A stretch of 64,000 bases of DNA, taken from Bradyrhizobium sp. LLZ17. Its GTDB lineage: Bacteria; Pseudomonadota; Alphaproteobacteria; Rhizobiales; Xanthobacteraceae. Of the stretch, positions 48,330-62,050 are shown one piece after another. Numbering within the stretch: the first letter of the stretch is position 1; each line of letters opens with the position of its first letter. A program made the position numbers and the translations under genes. The stretch spans positions 4,464,001 through 4,528,000 of the forward strand of contig NZ_CP165734.1 of NCBI RefSeq assembly GCF_041200145.1, given 5' to 3'. Under the pieces are notes generated by a model that saw only the letters and a program-made list of their open reading frames with translations, made no database searches and was not told the origin of the DNA.

Positions 48330-49072
48330 CTAGGCCCCAATCCTTCGCAAAGCCTCGGCAACCGTCACGATCGGCATGTTGCGCGTCTCGGCCGCCTTCA
48401 GCGCGTGACGGAGCAAGGCCGGCGTACAGCCATAAGGGCTCGGCTGGTCGACGACGTCGTGGCCGTAGAAGATCAGCCAGCCGCCGCTTGCGGTCGCTTC
48501 GTCGAAATAGCGATCCACGCCTGCCGCATCGATCTCGCAATCGACGAGGGGCGATGCGCGCAGGAACTGGAGGTCGATGACATTGCGATTGACGCCGGGA
48601 AGAATGCCGCGCGCGGAGCGAAAGATCTTCGCGAGCTGCGGCTTGCGCGAGACCGAGGCAAGGCCATACGGATAAGCAAAATTCTCCAGCCTGATCGAGG
48701 GATCGAGGCGATGGAAGTAGTTGCGGTTCTGCTCGATCTCGCGCGCCATGGCGGCCTGGTCGAGATCGACGGCGCGCAGATGCGAGAAGGTGTGGCAGGC
48801 AATCTCGTGGCCGCTGCGATGCAGCCCCACGATCGCGTCGTTGGACAGGCCGTGCCAGTGATCTCCCGGCTGATCGATCAGGCTGCCGGCGAGATAAAAC
48901 GTGCCGCGCCCGCCATGCTCTTCCAGCAGTGACGCGCCCACGCCCGCGGCGCTGTCGGGGCGTCATCGAAGGTGAAGCTCACCATCGGCGCATGCGCCGG
49001 CAAACGGTGCGGTACGCCGCGGAAATGCCGGGACAGACGATTGCTCACGCGCTGCTGGAGTACCGACCACAC
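48330..49072 (-). CDS. Polysaccharide deacetylase family protein (apparent frameshift)
   Basis: A NodB-fold deacetylase of about 247 residues. The catalytic Asp-Asp motif is in VSFTFDDAP and the metal-binding His-x3-His in IACHTFSHLRAVD; later motifs FAYPYGLAS and WLIFYGHDVVD are present. It probably de-N-acetylates or de-O-acetylates a surface glycan. The first and last parts are in different frames: a missing G in the run at 48957-48960 (C-run on the coding strand) explains it, giving APDSAAGVGASLLEEHGGRG. The start is taken as the GTG at 49072, with low certainty. It is on the same strand as recQ, 93 bases upstream. Confidence 0.82.
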
Positions 49073-49177
49073 GATTGCATTTCCTGTCTTTCGGTGCGGC
49101 GCTACTGAAGCATTCGTGCGCCGGATGAGGCAAGCTTCACACCTGGTTAATCCTAACGCGGAACCCGCGCTCTTCAG

Positions 49178-50180
49178 CTAGCGCGCGAGCAGCGGCGCCT
49201 TGGTGTCCGCCGCAAGATCGTGCAACCAGTTGCGAAACAGCACTGCCGCCGCGCTGCCGGCCGCGATATCGGCGCGCAAATTCAGCGCGGGCAATTCGTT
49301 GGTGAGCGCGGGATGGCGCTGGTGCCTCGCGCACTTCTCGAATCGCGCAAGTCTCTCTTCAGTTGCTGCGTCAAAATAGCTCACGGGCAGGTGCGGGTAA
49401 GCCTCCCGCTCACGCGCAAGAAAGCGGCCGATGTCACGCAAATATTCGCGCTGGAGCGACAGCGCGTCATATTCGGGATGGCCCTGGAGGAACACGAAGC
49501 GGCTGGCATATTGGCGGACGAAGATGTCGACGCCGGCCAGAGCCGAACGTGTCAGCACCTGATAGCCGGCCTGCGCGAGGTCGCGCTCCCTGACTTCGTT
49601 CAGGCGCGAGTGCGAGATCCTCAGGGGCGCCGGCGCCCCGCGCGTCAGCAGAATCGTTCGTCACGGCGTCGCAGTCGAAGATGCCGTGGCATTTCGCCGG
49701 CAGCCGCTGCCGTTCGATCCGATCGAGATGCAGCACCGCCGCGTGCGCGGCGAGGCATGACCAGATCGTCGAGCGCGTGTTGGTCCTGGCCCAGTCAATG
49801 AGGTCGGTGAGGTCGCGCCAATACGGCTCCTGCTCGAGCTCGGGCGCGACCGGCTCGGCCCCGGTCACGATCAGCCCGTCGAATTTTTGACGCTTGAGAT
49901 CGGAGAGATCGGAATATTCGCTCTCGACGTGCCACTTCGCTTCGGGCGAGCGCATGACCGACGGCAGGGAGAAGCAATGGAAACGGATGCGGCGCGGCCC
50001 CGCCGCGGCCTGGAGCAGCTTCATGAACTGCCGCTCGGTGGCCTTCAACGCCGGGTCGGGCATGTTGTTGATCAAGCCGATGGTAAGCTCGCCGCGGCTG
50101 TGATCGCGCGCGAGCTCGACTTCGGCCGGCACCAAGGCCGGGCTCGAGATACCTTGATCCCTGTCGATCAAGATGCTCAT
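49178..50180 (-). CDS. metA: Homoserine O-succinyl/acetyltransferase MetA-type (apparent frameshift)
   Basis: Acylates homoserine at the start of methionine synthesis. The HTS-family enzyme has the nucleophile Cys142 (STIWSCLAAHAAV), the conserved GLIVTGAEPV loop and the active-site His in GHPEYDALSLQREY. The choice of succinyl or acetyl donor cannot be told reliably. The frame breaks near 49650 (CDAVTNDS, then L-TRGAPAPLRISHSRL in the other frame). A one-base insertion or two-base deletion explains it. Repaired length is about 333 residues. It follows metY by 12 bases on the same strand, so the two form a methionine operon. Confidence 0.88.
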
Positions 50181-50192
50181 CGGGGCGGTCGC

Positions 50193-51493
50193 CTACTCCG
50201 CGGCCTGAAGACGCGCGGTCGAACAGGCCTTTTCCAGCGCCTGGTCGATGTCCTCGATGATGTCGGCCGCATGCTCGATGCCGATCGAGAGGCGAATCGT
50301 CTCCGGCAACACGCCGGCGGTGCGCTGCTGCTCCGCCGACATCTGGCGGTGCGTGGTCGACGCCGGATGGCACGCCAGCGACTTGGCATCGCCGATATTG
50401 ACGAGACGCGTGATCAGCTTCAGCGCATCGTAGAAGCTCTTGCCCGCTTCCATCCCGCCCTTGATGCCGAAAGTGAACAGCGAGGAGGCATTACCGTCGA
50501 GATATTTCTGGACCAGCGGATAATAGGGGCTATCCGGGAACCCGGTGTAGTTGACCCAGGCCACGCGCGGATCCGCACGCAGGAATTCCGCGACCTTTCT
50601 GGCGTTCTCGCAGTGACGCTCCATGCGCAGCGCCACGGTCTCGATGCCCTGAAGCAGCAGGAAGGCGTTGAACGGCGACAGCACCGAGCCCATGGTGCGC
50701 TGATAGATGCTGCGCGCGCGCTCGATATAGGCGGTCTTGCCGAAACGCTCGGCATAGACGAGGCCGTGATAGGACGCGTCCGGCTTGTTGTAGCCGGGGA
50801 AGCGGTCGGCGTGCTTCGCCCAGGGGAAATTCCCGGATCGACGATGGCGCCCCCGAGCGTGGTGCCGTGGCCGCCCAGAAACTTGGTCAGCGAATGCACG
50901 GCGATATCTGCACCGTAGTCGAACGGCTTGAGCAGGATCGGCGTTGCGACGGTGTTGTCGACGATCAGCGGCACGCCATGCGCATGCGCGATCTTCGCCA
51001 GCGCCTCGATGTCGCAGACATTGCCGGCGGGATTGCCGATGGTCTCGGCGAACACAGCGCGCGTATTCTCGTCGATGAGTTTTTCGATCGCCTCGGGCTT
51101 GTCGCTCTCGGCAAAGCGGCCAGTGATGCCCTGGCGCGGCAGGATGTGAGAGAGCAGCGTGTGCGTGGTGCCGTAGAGCTGCGGCACCGAAACGATGTTG
51201 CCGCCGTGATCGGCGACGTTGACGAAGGCGAAATGCAATGCCGCCTGGCCGGTTGCGACCGCGAGCGCGCCGACGCCGCCTTCGAGCTCACTGATGCGCT
51301 TCTCCAGCACCGCGCTGGTCGGATTGGCGATGCGGCTGTAACGATATCCCTCGGCCTCGAGATTGAACAGCGCCGCGCCATGATCGGCGCTGTCGAAGGC
51401 ATAGGCTGCTGTCTGGTAGATCGGCACGGCCACCGCGTGCGTGGTGGCTTCGGGTTCGTAGCCGGCGTGAATAGCGATCGTCTCGTTGCGCAT
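50193..51493 (-). CDS. metY: O-acetylhomoserine sulfhydrylase MetY-type (apparent frameshift)
   Basis: A PLP enzyme that makes homocysteine from acylhomoserine and sulfide. It begins MRNETIAIHAGYEPEATTHA; PLP-binding blocks YRYSRIANPTSAVLEKRI and ATGQAALHFAF precede the PLP lysine in IAVHSLTKFLGGHGTTLGG. The frame breaks near 50830: one missing A in GGGA[A]ATTTCCCC explains it, and the sequence resumes as FPWAKHADRFPGYNK, continuing through MGSVLSPFNAFLLLQGIETV to LQAAE. Repaired length is about 433 residues, normal for MetY. It is upstream of metA. I saw no SAM riboswitch before it. Confidence 0.9.
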
Positions 51494-51763
51494 CGTCCAC
51501 CTCCGCGTGGGGCGGGCCGCACTTATTGGCCTGGATGAGGATGTGCGTTGTCCGCCGTCCTCGTGTTAGAGGCGGGTGGTAAAGCGGGCAATAATTCGTC
51601 TAGAGATCGAGGAAGTAACCCTAATGGTTGTTGGGGAATTGGCTAAAACTTGAATCAAATTAATCCGCCGCCTGCGCAGCCCTCACGGCTTCCTCGCTGA
51701 GATCGACACGACCGCGTTCCGCGCTGAAGCGCGGGGGGACGGAAAATGGCGAAATGAGGCTGA

Positions 51764-51853
51764 TGGCGGAGAGAGTGGGATTCGAACCCACGGTACGGTT
51801 TCCCGCACACACGCTTTCCAAGCGTGCGCCTTAAGCCACTCGGCCATCTCTCC
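51764..51853 (-). tRNA. tRNA-Ser (anticodon GGA)
   Basis: A 90-base tRNA with CCA encoded. The acceptor stem is GGAGAGA (5') with TCTCTCC (3'), discriminator G. The anticodon stem CACGC/GCGTG holds the loop TTGGAAA, giving anticodon GGA for UCC/UCU serine codons. The long variable arm typical of tRNA-Ser (GTGCGGGAAACCGTAC) and the T-arm GTGGGTTCGAATCCCAC are present. Confidence 0.96.
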
Positions 51854-52050
51854 GGAGCGCCCTCTCTTGAAGGGACGCTGGTGATTTTGCAAGGGATCGC
51901 GGGTAAATCGGGCGAATTTTCCCTAAGTCATTATGTTGACAGGTAAATATCCGGCCGGCGCAATGGACTTGGCGAACCCGCTGGCTGAACCGGAGGCGGC
52001 TCTGCTGCGACGATTCACAACAGGCCGCCAAACCATCCCCTGGGGACGCC

Positions 52051-52392
52051 ATGACCATCCGCAACACCACCGCCGCGCTGAGCCTGATTTCGGCCCTTGG
52101 CGCCGGCTTCGTTGGGTCCGCCGCCGCGCAAATCTGCACGCGCCAAGGGGTCGATGTGAGCTGCGACGACGGAGGGCGCGGGGTGCTGTCGGGCGATGCC
52201 ATCCTCTGGCCGGACGGCACGCGCTCCAGCACCACGCCGCACCAGAGCGTGATCATCGGCAACAAGAGTTCGGTCCATGTCGGGCCCGGCGTCTTCGTCG
52301 GCCAAGGCAACGGCATGGTTCCGATGGATGACCCCAACGCGCCGAACAAGCGGCGCTGCGCGATTCTGGACGGCGTGTCGTATTGTTATTGA
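52051..52392 (+). CDS. Small secreted hypothetical protein
   Basis: A 113-residue protein with a Sec signal peptide (MTIRNTTAALSLISALGAGF, cleavage near VGSAAAQ). The mature part has four cysteines (QICTRQGVDVSCDDGG near its start, RRCAILDGVSYCY at the end), likely forming two disulfides in the periplasm, with glycine-rich beta-like sequence between them (SSVHVGPGVFVGQGNG). I recognise no named family. The ATG at 52051 follows GGGGACGCC. It is isolated between the tRNA and otsA, convergent with the latter. Confidence 0.65.
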   Translation: MTIRNTTAALSLISALGAGFVGSAAAQICTRQGVDVSCDDGGRGVLSGDAILWPDGTRSSTTPHQSVIIGNKSSVHVGPGVFVGQGNGMVPMDDPNAPNKRRCAILDGVSYCY

Positions 52393-52480
52393 GGGCGCCG
52401 TCTTTCTCACTTTTTTCGGAAACAGCCCCGCGCCCCTCTCCCCGCAAGAACAAGACGAGGGAGAAGGGCCCAAGACTAAA

Positions 52481-53950
52481 TCAGAGACTAGTCAGCCGCA
52501 CGCCCGAGATCGCCGATTTGAGCCAACGCAACGCTTGCGGCGGCTGAGCGGCAAGCGGTGCGACCGCGGCCTTTTCGATGCGGCACTTCTCGAGCCTGGC
52601 GACAAAATCGGCGGACCATTGCTGAATGGTATGGCCGCGCAATGTCTTCATCATCGCTTCCCAGCGCATCTTGCGCTCGGTGAGCGGCATCGCGGCTGCG
52701 ATCGCGATCGCGCGGGCCATTCCGTCGATGTCGTGCGGATTGACGAGCAGCGCGGCATCGAGCTCGTTGGCGGCACCCGCAAACTTTGACAGCACCAGCA
52801 CGCCGGGATCGGCCGGGTTTTGCGCGGCGACATATTCCTTCGCGACCAGGTTCATGCCGTCGTGCAGTGGCGTCACCACGCCGATCTGCGCCGTGCGATA
52901 AAGGCCTGCGAGCACGGCCTGGCTGAAACCCTTGTTGAGGTAGCGGATCGGGGTCCAGTCGACCTCGCCATGGCGACCGTTGACGTCGGTGACCAGGCGC
53001 GCAACCTCGTTCTGGAGATTGCCATAGGCTTCGATGGCGCCGCGCGAGGGATTGGCGATCTGTAACAGCGAGATGCTGCGCGCAAACTGCGGATGCTCGG
53101 TCCAGAGCCGGTCGAACGCGCTGATGCGGTTGACGAGGCCCTTGGAATAGTCGAGCCGGTCGACGCCGATCGCGAGCCGCTCGCCGTTGAGGCTGCGGCG
53201 CAGCCGCGACACGTCGGGATGCGAGACCGATTTCGCCGCATATTGTGCAAACTTCTCCGCATCGATGCCGATCGGAAACACTTCGCAACGCGTGCGTCCG
53301 TGCTGTGAGATGACGACCCCGTCATCGACGGACAGGCCAAGCTCAGTGGCGGCATAGCCGACGAAATTCTGGCAATCCTCTTCGGTCTGGAAGCCGAGAA
53401 GATCGTAAGCCAGCATCGCCGTAATCAGCTCGCGATGATTGGGCACGCCCTGCATCACCGCGGCCACCGGCCAGGGCGTATGCAGGAAGAAGCCGATCGG
53501 ATCATCGACGCCGAGATCGCGCAGCTCCGCGCCGAGCGCCAGGAAATGATAATCCTGCACCCAGAATGCCGTCCCGGCCTTTCGGAACCGCATCAAGGCG
53601 CGCGCCATGAAGGCGTTCACCTCACGATAGCTGACATAATCGTCGCGCGAGACGCGGATCAGGTCGCTGCGCGAATGCAGTGCCGGCCACAGCGCCGAAT
53701 TGGCAAAACCTTCATAATAGCCGCCGTAATGCGCGGCCGGCAGATCCAGCGTCGCGATCGCACCCGAGCCGAGCGCCTCGATCTCCGCAAACGGTTCCTT
53801 CTGATGGCCGTCCCGCACGCGGCCGGAGGAACCCACCCAGATCGCGCCCGAATGCTCCACCACAGGGAGCAACGCCGCAGCGAGGCCCCCCGTCATCGGT
53901 TCGTTGGGTTTGCTGCGGGCCACGCGGTTCGAAACGACGATCAAGTTCAC
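52481..53950 (-). CDS. otsA: Trehalose-6-phosphate synthase
   Basis: Joins UDP-glucose and glucose-6-phosphate to trehalose-6-phosphate. The 489-residue GT-B glycosyltransferase starts at a GTG (53950, MNLIVVSNRVARSK) preceded by AGGAGG; an ATG seven codons earlier is less well placed. Conserved blocks include TGGLAAALLPVVEHSGAIWV, the acceptor-site YHFLALGAELR, DRLDYSKGLVNRISAF, and LVAKEYVAAQ near the UDP-glucose site. It lies 239 bases downstream of otsB; trehalose protects cells during osmotic stress and desiccation. Confidence 0.95.
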   Translation of the reverse strand: MNLIVVSNRVARSKPNEPMTGGLAAALLPVVEHSGAIWVGSSGRVRDGHQKEPFAEIEALGSGAIATLDLPAAHYGGYYEGFANSALWPALHSRSDLIRVSRDDYVSYREVNAFMARALMRFRKAGTAFWVQDYHFLALGAELRDLGVDDPIGFFLHTPWPVAAVMQGVPNHRELITAMLAYDLLGFQTEEDCQNFVGYAATELGLSVDDGVVISQHGRTRCEVFPIGIDAEKFAQYAAKSVSHPDVSRLRRSLNGERLAIGVDRLDYSKGLVNRISAFDRLWTEHPQFARSISLLQIANPSRGAIEAYGNLQNEVARLVTDVNGRHGEVDWTPIRYLNKGFSQAVLAGLYRTAQIGVVTPLHDGMNLVAKEYVAAQNPADPGVLVLSKFAGAANELDAALLVNPHDIDGMARAIAIAAAMPLTERKMRWEAMMKTLRGHTIQQWSADFVARLEKCRIEKAAVAPLAAQPPQALRWLKSAISGVRLTSL

Positions 53951-54189
53951 AGGTCGTCCCCTCCTGTTCATTCCACCCTGTTTAACTGATGTTCATCAAT
54001 ATGGTTCCTGACCATCGTTCCAACCAAATGAAACCAAAATCGGGCGCGCGCGTTGGAACTGGTTTCGCTGCGGAACCCACAAATTTCAATGGAGAACACA
54101 GTTTTTGCGGCTGTTTGCGCAGCATGAATTGCAGGCGCAACGGAACCGCGCGAGCCGCATTGTGTCCCGTCAGTGGCGCCGCCTTGCTT

Positions 54190-55014
54190 TTACCTTGGAT
54201 CGTCAAGCAGGCGCGCAAGAAACGCGCGCACGTCGCTGGGCGCGTCGAAGTGACCGTTGACGCCCATGGCACGGCGGCCGACCGAGAAGGAGAGGCCGCT
54301 CATGTCGGGCATGATCGCGAATACGGTTTCGTCGGTGACGTCGTCGCCGATAAAGATCGGGCGGCGCCCCCTGAATGGTTCATGCGTCATCAATTCGCGC
54401 ACGCCGGTCGCCTTGGTGAAGCCGGAATGCTTGATCTCGCAGACGAACTTGCCGGGCAGCACCTCGATCGGTGCATTGGGCAGATCGGCGCGGATCAGCG
54501 AGACGGCTTCGTAGATCGCCTTCTCCGCATGTGGCGCGAGGCGGTAATGCAGCGCCAGCGAATAGCCCTTGTCCTCGAGCAGAATGCCCGGGCTGAGCTT
54601 TGCGATGGCCGCGAGCCGCCGCTTCAGCTCCTTGTCCATCGGCGGCGCATGCACGTCGTCGGCTTCATTGCCGACGGACAGGCGCATCTCCGCGCCATGA
54701 CCGGCGACGGCGCGAAATACGTCAGGCGCGAAGATCAGGTCGATGTCGTTGAGCGACCGGCCGCTGACCAGCGCCAGCGCACCGGACGTGCGCTCCACCA
54801 GCCGCTGGAGCGTTTCAGACAGGCCCGGCGGCACCCAGACCTCGCGTGGCGTCGGCATCAACTCGAGCAGCGTGCCGTCGACGTCGAGCAGGATCGCGAT
54901 CTCGTCGAGATGCGGCACGAGCGCATGCGGCACCGGGACTGCGTCGGGCGCCTCGTCGCCATCGGGCATGATGCGCTTCTGGTCCAATGCCATTTCCGCC
55001 AGTTCAGATGTCAT
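54190..55014 (-). CDS. otsB: Trehalose-6-phosphate phosphatase
   Basis: Removes the phosphate from trehalose-6-phosphate. The 274-residue HAD-family enzyme has the nucleophile motif LLDVDGTLLE (Asp44 and Asp46), motif II SGRSLNDIDLIF, and the late motif IFIGDDVTDETVFAIM with the metal-binding Asp pair. The start at 55014 lies 3 bases after the MFS stop, so it is cotranscribed with the MFS gene and probably with otsA downstream. Confidence 0.94.
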   Translation of the reverse strand: MTSELAEMALDQKRIMPDGDEAPDAVPVPHALVPHLDEIAILLDVDGTLLELMPTPREVWVPPGLSETLQRLVERTSGALALVSGRSLNDIDLIFAPDVFRAVAGHGAEMRLSVGNEADDVHAPPMDKELKRRLAAIAKLSPGILLEDKGYSLALHYRLAPHAEKAIYEAVSLIRADLPNAPIEVLPGKFVCEIKHSGFTKATGVRELMTHEPFRGRRPIFIGDDVTDETVFAIMPDMSGLSFSVGRRAMGVNGHFDAPSDVRAFLARLLDDPR

Positions 55015-55017
55015 AGT

Positions 55018-56505
55018 CTACTCCATGAAGGCGAGCGGCCGGGCGATTTCTTCGAGCGATTTGCGCTCCGCGGAGATGGCGTAGCGCCACGCCACGATCG
55101 CGGCCGCGATCATCAGGAATGCTCCCAGCAGGTAACCGGCAAATACGCTGGTGCGTGATCCGGTGTCGATCAGTGCGCCGAACAGCGCGGGCCCGATCAC
55201 GCCGCCGATGCCGGTGCCGACCGCATAGAACACCGCGATCGCCAGCGCGCGGACCTCCAGCGGAAAGCTCTCGCTGACGGTGAGATAGGCCGCGCTCGCT
55301 GCCGGCGAGGCAAAGAAGAAGATCACCATCCAGGCGATGGTCTGTCCCTGCGCGGTGAGCGCACCGATCGAGAACAGATAACCCGACAGCGCCAGCAGCA
55401 GGCCCGACACGCCATAGGTGAACATGATCATGGCCCGGCGACCGAGCGTATCAAACAGGCGGCCGAGCAGCAGCGGACCGAGGAAGTTACCGGCAGCGAA
55501 AGGCAGCAGATACCAGCCGACGTGATCGGCACTGATGCCGTAGAAGTCGATCAGAACCAGCGCAAAGGTGAAGAAGATCGCGTTGTAGAAGAACGCCTGC
55601 GCGACCATCAAGGTCAGCCCAACCAGCGTGCGCTGGCGATAGCTGAAGAACAGCGTATGCACGACCTCGCTGATCGGGGTGTGATCACGCATCTTGATGC
55701 AGATCCTTGCGAAGCGCCTGTCGCTTGCGTTCTGGTCGTGTCCGAGCACCGAGCGCTCGATCTCGTCGACGATATCGTGGGCCTGCTCGGGTCGGCCATG
55801 GATCATCAGCCAGCGCGGGCTTTCCGGGATCCACATCCGCATCAGCAGCACGACGAGCCCGATGGTGGCGCCGATGAGATAGGCGAGACGCCAGCCGAGA
55901 TCGGGTCCGATCGTTGCGGGATCAAGCAGGACGATGGCCGCCACGGCGCCCATCGCGGCGCCGATCCAGAAACTGCCGTTGATGACGAGATCGGTCCAGC
56001 CGCGATAGCGCGCCGGGACCAATTCCTGGATGGTCGAGTTGATCGCGGTGTATTCGCCGCCGATGCCGGCTCCGGTAAGAAAACGGAACAGGGCGTAGCT
56101 GGCGACGTTCCAGGACAGCGCGGTTGCGGCGGTCGCGGTGAGATACAGCGCGAGGGTGATGAAGAACAGCTTCTTGCGGCCGATGCGGTCGGTGAGCCAG
56201 CCGAAGCCGAGCGCGCCGAGCACGGCGCCGGCAAGGTAGGCGGAATTGGCGATGCCGAGATCGAGATTGGAGAAATGCAGCGACGGGCTCTGCTTCAGCG
56301 CGCCTGAGAGCGCCCCGGCGAGCGTCACCTCAAGCCCGTCGAGAATCCAGGTGATGCCGAGCGCCAGCACGACGCGGGTGTGAAATCCCCTCCACGGCAG
56401 CGCATCGAGCCGCGCAGGAATGCTGGTCTCGACGATGCGATCGGCCGCTGCCACCGCGGAGACGACAGGGCCAAGGTTCAGCGCTGGGCTTTGCTGCAAT
56501 TCCAT
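55018..56505 (-). CDS. MFS transporter (sugar porter/AAHS-like)
   Basis: A membrane transporter of about 495 residues with twelve hydrophobic segments. The MFS motif between helices 2 and 3 is GFGWLTDRIGRKKLF, with the second-half counterpart LLGRLFDTLGRRAMIMF. ARYRGWTDLVINGSFWIG and the large central loop (PESPRWLMIHGRPEQAHDIV) resemble sugar or aromatic-acid porters. The start at 56505 (MELQQSPALN) has no strong ribosome-binding site and is uncertain. It leads the otsB-otsA operon, so it may handle a trehalose-related or osmoprotectant solute, but this is inference. Confidence 0.85.
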   Translation of the reverse strand: MELQQSPALNLGPVVSAVAAADRIVETSIPARLDALPWRGFHTRVVLALGITWILDGLEVTLAGALSGALKQSPSLHFSNLDLGIANSAYLAGAVLGALGFGWLTDRIGRKKLFFITLALYLTATAATALSWNVASYALFRFLTGAGIGGEYTAINSTIQELVPARYRGWTDLVINGSFWIGAAMGAVAAIVLLDPATIGPDLGWRLAYLIGATIGLVVLLMRMWIPESPRWLMIHGRPEQAHDIVDEIERSVLGHDQNASDRRFARICIKMRDHTPISEVVHTLFFSYRQRTLVGLTLMVAQAFFYNAIFFTFALVLIDFYGISADHVGWYLLPFAAGNFLGPLLLGRLFDTLGRRAMIMFTYGVSGLLLALSGYLFSIGALTAQGQTIAWMVIFFFASPAASAAYLTVSESFPLEVRALAIAVFYAVGTGIGGVIGPALFGALIDTGSRTSVFAGYLLGAFLMIAAAIVAWRYAISAERKSLEEIARPLAFME

Positions 56506-56778
56506 CGCGTTGTTGCGTTTGACCAATGCGATCAGCCCCGAATGTCGCAAGACGTGGACGGGGTCGATCCAATCATGCGGGTGCGGCGTTCCGCCTGCCA
56601 CCCGCGACAACGTCTGCGGCAACAGCAGGTTCCCACATGAACAGCACCGAGGGCCGTCCGTTTCCGACGGGGCCGCAAGGAGTTGACGCATGGCTCACGT
56701 CAGAAAGACGACACATTCGCGCAAAACGGCCGCGCCGGAGTGTCGATGGCTGCGGAGGATCTGACGCGTCGCGGAGAG

Positions 56779-58818
56779 CTACGCTGCCCTGATATTCGCC
56801 ATGAAGCGGTCGAGCTCGGCGCGAAGGCGGGTGCTTTCGCTCGACAATGTCTTGGCCGAGTTCAGCACCTCTTCCGAGGCCGAGCCGGTTTCGGCGGCGC
56901 CGCGGTTGACCTGGCCGATGTCAGTGGCGGCCGTCTGGGTGCCCTGAGCGACGGTCTGGACGCTGCGCGCGATCTCCTGCGTCGCGGCGCCCTGCTCTTC
57001 CACGGCGCTCGCGATCGACGTCGAGATCGAGGATATCTTGCCGATGGTCGCGCCGATTTCCTTGATCGCAGCGACCGATTCCGCCGTGGCGCCCTGCATG
57101 CCCGTGATGTGCGACGAAATCTCGTCGGTGGCTTTGGCCGTCTGGCTCGCCAGCGATTTCACTTCGCTCGCGACCACCGCAAAGCCGCGGCCGGCCTCGC
57201 CGGCACGGGCCGCTTCGATGGTGGCGTTGAGCGCGAGAAGATTGGTCTGCTCGGCGATCGCCGTGATCAGCTTGACAACTTCGCCGATCTGCTGCGCGGC
57301 ATGCGAGAGTTTTCCAATCCGGCTATCGGTCTCCTTGGCCTGCACCACGGCGGCCTCAGCAATGCGGCTGGAGTCGCGGACCTGGCGGCCGATCTCCTCG
57401 ACGGAAGCCGAGAGCTCTTCCGTGGCGGTCGCCACCGACTGCATGTTGCTCGAGGCCTGCTCGGAGACGCCGGCGACCTGGCTCGAGAGGGTCTGCGTGG
57501 TCTCAGCGGTACGGGACAGCGTCGACGCCGAGGATTCGAGCTGCACGGCGGAGGCCGAGACGTTGGACACGATGGCGCCGACCGCGCTCTCGAAATCGTC
57601 GGCAAAACGGATCAGCTCGGAACGGCGCGCCGTGGCCAATTCCTTGTTCTGGGCTTCGCTGGCCGCCGCATCGCGCTCGGCCTTGGCCACGGCCTGAACC
57701 TTGAACTCTTCCACCGCGCCGGCCATCTCGCCGATCTCGTCCTTGCGGCCAAGGCCAGGCAGCACGACGTCGAAATTCCCCGACGCAAGCTCCCGCATCG
57801 CCTTGCACATTGCGATCATCGGGCGCGAGATGCCGGTGCCGAGCAGGAAGGCGAGGACTGCGCCGAGCAGCGTGCCGCCGACGGCGAGCATCAGCACCAG
57901 GTGCTCGGTCTTCGCGATCGTTGCTTCTGACTCGGACTCCAGCCGCTGCTGCTCGGAAACAAGGTCCGCCTTCATCGCGGTGGCGCCCTGAAGGATCGCA
58001 CCTGCCGAGCCGCTCATCTCCGTGACGAGATCATCGACCATCTTGGCGTTGGCGATCAGCTTCTCCAGCGCCTCGCGATAGGCCGCGAGCAGCGCCTTGG
58101 CATCCTTGAGGCCGGCAACGATCTTGTCGTCCATGGAATAGACCGCGCCGAGGGAGTTATCGACGAATTTCAGTCGGGCCAGCGCGCTTGATGCGATCGC
58201 CTGGTCGGACGTCAGCACAAAATTGGTCGCCGCCGCGCCCGCGGTCTGGAACTGGGCATTGACTTGCTTGGTGCCGAACTCGATCGCCTGTGCCTCCGAA
58301 TCGGAAGCATTGTTGCCGATGTCGTCGAGCTTGTATTTCAGCAGGTTGGCGTTTCGCATGAGCTGGTTCTGCACCAGCAGCGCGCTGTCGCGCTTGGCCT
58401 GAAGAACCTTGGCAAAGCTCGCAGCGTAATTCGAAAACTCCTTGGCAAGCTTGTTGAGGCCCTCCAGCCGCGCCGGCGTCTTGGCGCCCTTGATCGCCTG
58501 GTCGATGGCATTCTTGAGGTTGGCTTCAGAGTCCAGGGCGGCTTTGGCGTCATCTTCCTTGCCGGTGACGACGAAATACCTGACGGCCGAGCGGTAGGCG
58601 AGCAGTTCGCGGTCGATATTGCGGGCGAGATCGGCCTCCGACACGCTGGTGCGATAGGACCCGACGCCGGACGAGACCCGCTCGAACCCGAAATAGGCGA
58701 AGGCCATGCTGCCGGCCGAAATCACCAGCACCGCGGCAAAGCCGAGGATGATTTTGGCGCGGAACCTGAGGGTCGGAAACATGGTGCGCTTAGATGGTGA
58801 CGCAATACGCCCGGACAT
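56779..58818 (-). CDS. Methyl-accepting chemotaxis protein
   Basis: A chemoreceptor of about 679 residues. A first membrane helix near residues 22-45 ([20 protein letters not shown]) is followed by a helical periplasmic sensing domain of about 250 residues resembling the HBM bundle. A second membrane helix ([20 protein letters not shown]), a HAMP domain, and the long cytoplasmic signalling coiled coil with the hairpin tip [20 protein letters not shown] complete it. No CheB/CheR-binding pentapeptide is seen at the end (FMANIRAA). The start at 58818 has a G-rich site upstream; 58842 and 58782 are alternatives. The ligand is unknown. Confidence 0.92.
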   Translation of the reverse strand: MSGRIASPSKRTMFPTLRFRAKIILGFAAVLVISAGSMAFAYFGFERVSSGVGSYRTSVSEADLARNIDRELLAYRSAVRYFVVTGKEDDAKAALDSEANLKNAIDQAIKGAKTPARLEGLNKLAKEFSNYAASFAKVLQAKRDSALLVQNQLMRNANLLKYKLDDIGNNASDSEAQAIEFGTKQVNAQFQTAGAAATNFVLTSDQAIASSALARLKFVDNSLGAVYSMDDKIVAGLKDAKALLAAYREALEKLIANAKMVDDLVTEMSGSAGAILQGATAMKADLVSEQQRLESESEATIAKTEHLVLMLAVGGTLLGAVLAFLLGTGISRPMIAMCKAMRELASGNFDVVLPGLGRKDEIGEMAGAVEEFKVQAVAKAERDAAASEAQNKELATARRSELIRFADDFESAVGAIVSNVSASAVQLESSASTLSRTAETTQTLSSQVAGVSEQASSNMQSVATATEELSASVEEIGRQVRDSSRIAEAAVVQAKETDSRIGKLSHAAQQIGEVVKLITAIAEQTNLLALNATIEAARAGEAGRGFAVVASEVKSLASQTAKATDEISSHITGMQGATAESVAAIKEIGATIGKISSISTSIASAVEEQGAATQEIARSVQTVAQGTQTAATDIGQVNRGAAETGSASEEVLNSAKTLSSESTRLRAELDRFMANIRAA

Positions 58819-59125
58819 TCCCACCCCCGATTTTCCATTCAATCGCGATTCGGAGGCGCCCCGCCTCCAGACCGGATGCGCAAAACTAAGGCAGAATCAA
58901 TAAGGGGTGGTAAATTCGGCGCAGCTTGTAACTCTGGCTGGTCCTGATGCCGGGCAACCCACCCGGCCGGCGCCCTGCCTAAAACAGCCGACTCCCGACC
59001 GGCCAGCCATCGCACCTGCCGACCCCGTGACTTTTCCGTGACGGAGGCGCCCAAAATGCCAGTTGCAAAGTCGGGGGCCGCTGTCTCTAAGTGGAAACAA
59101 TCAAAATCAGTCGGGGAGGTATCAC

Positions 59126-59611
<486 letters not shown>

Positions 59612-59696
59612 AGCGGCCGTCTCGAATACATAATCACCACCCGCAGCTTTCGATGGAAAGGGCGGTCAAACAGAATTCCGGTCGGGAGGACAGGAC

Positions 59697-62038
<2,342 letters not shown>

Positions 62039-62050
62039 GAGGAGAGAAAG

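Noticed and set aside
51494..51763. Possible SAM-II riboswitch upstream of metY, prompted by GGCTAAAAC in the region
   Set aside because: The GCTAAA word is on the strand opposite to metY, and the required upstream stem and pseudoknot pairing could not be found on either strand.
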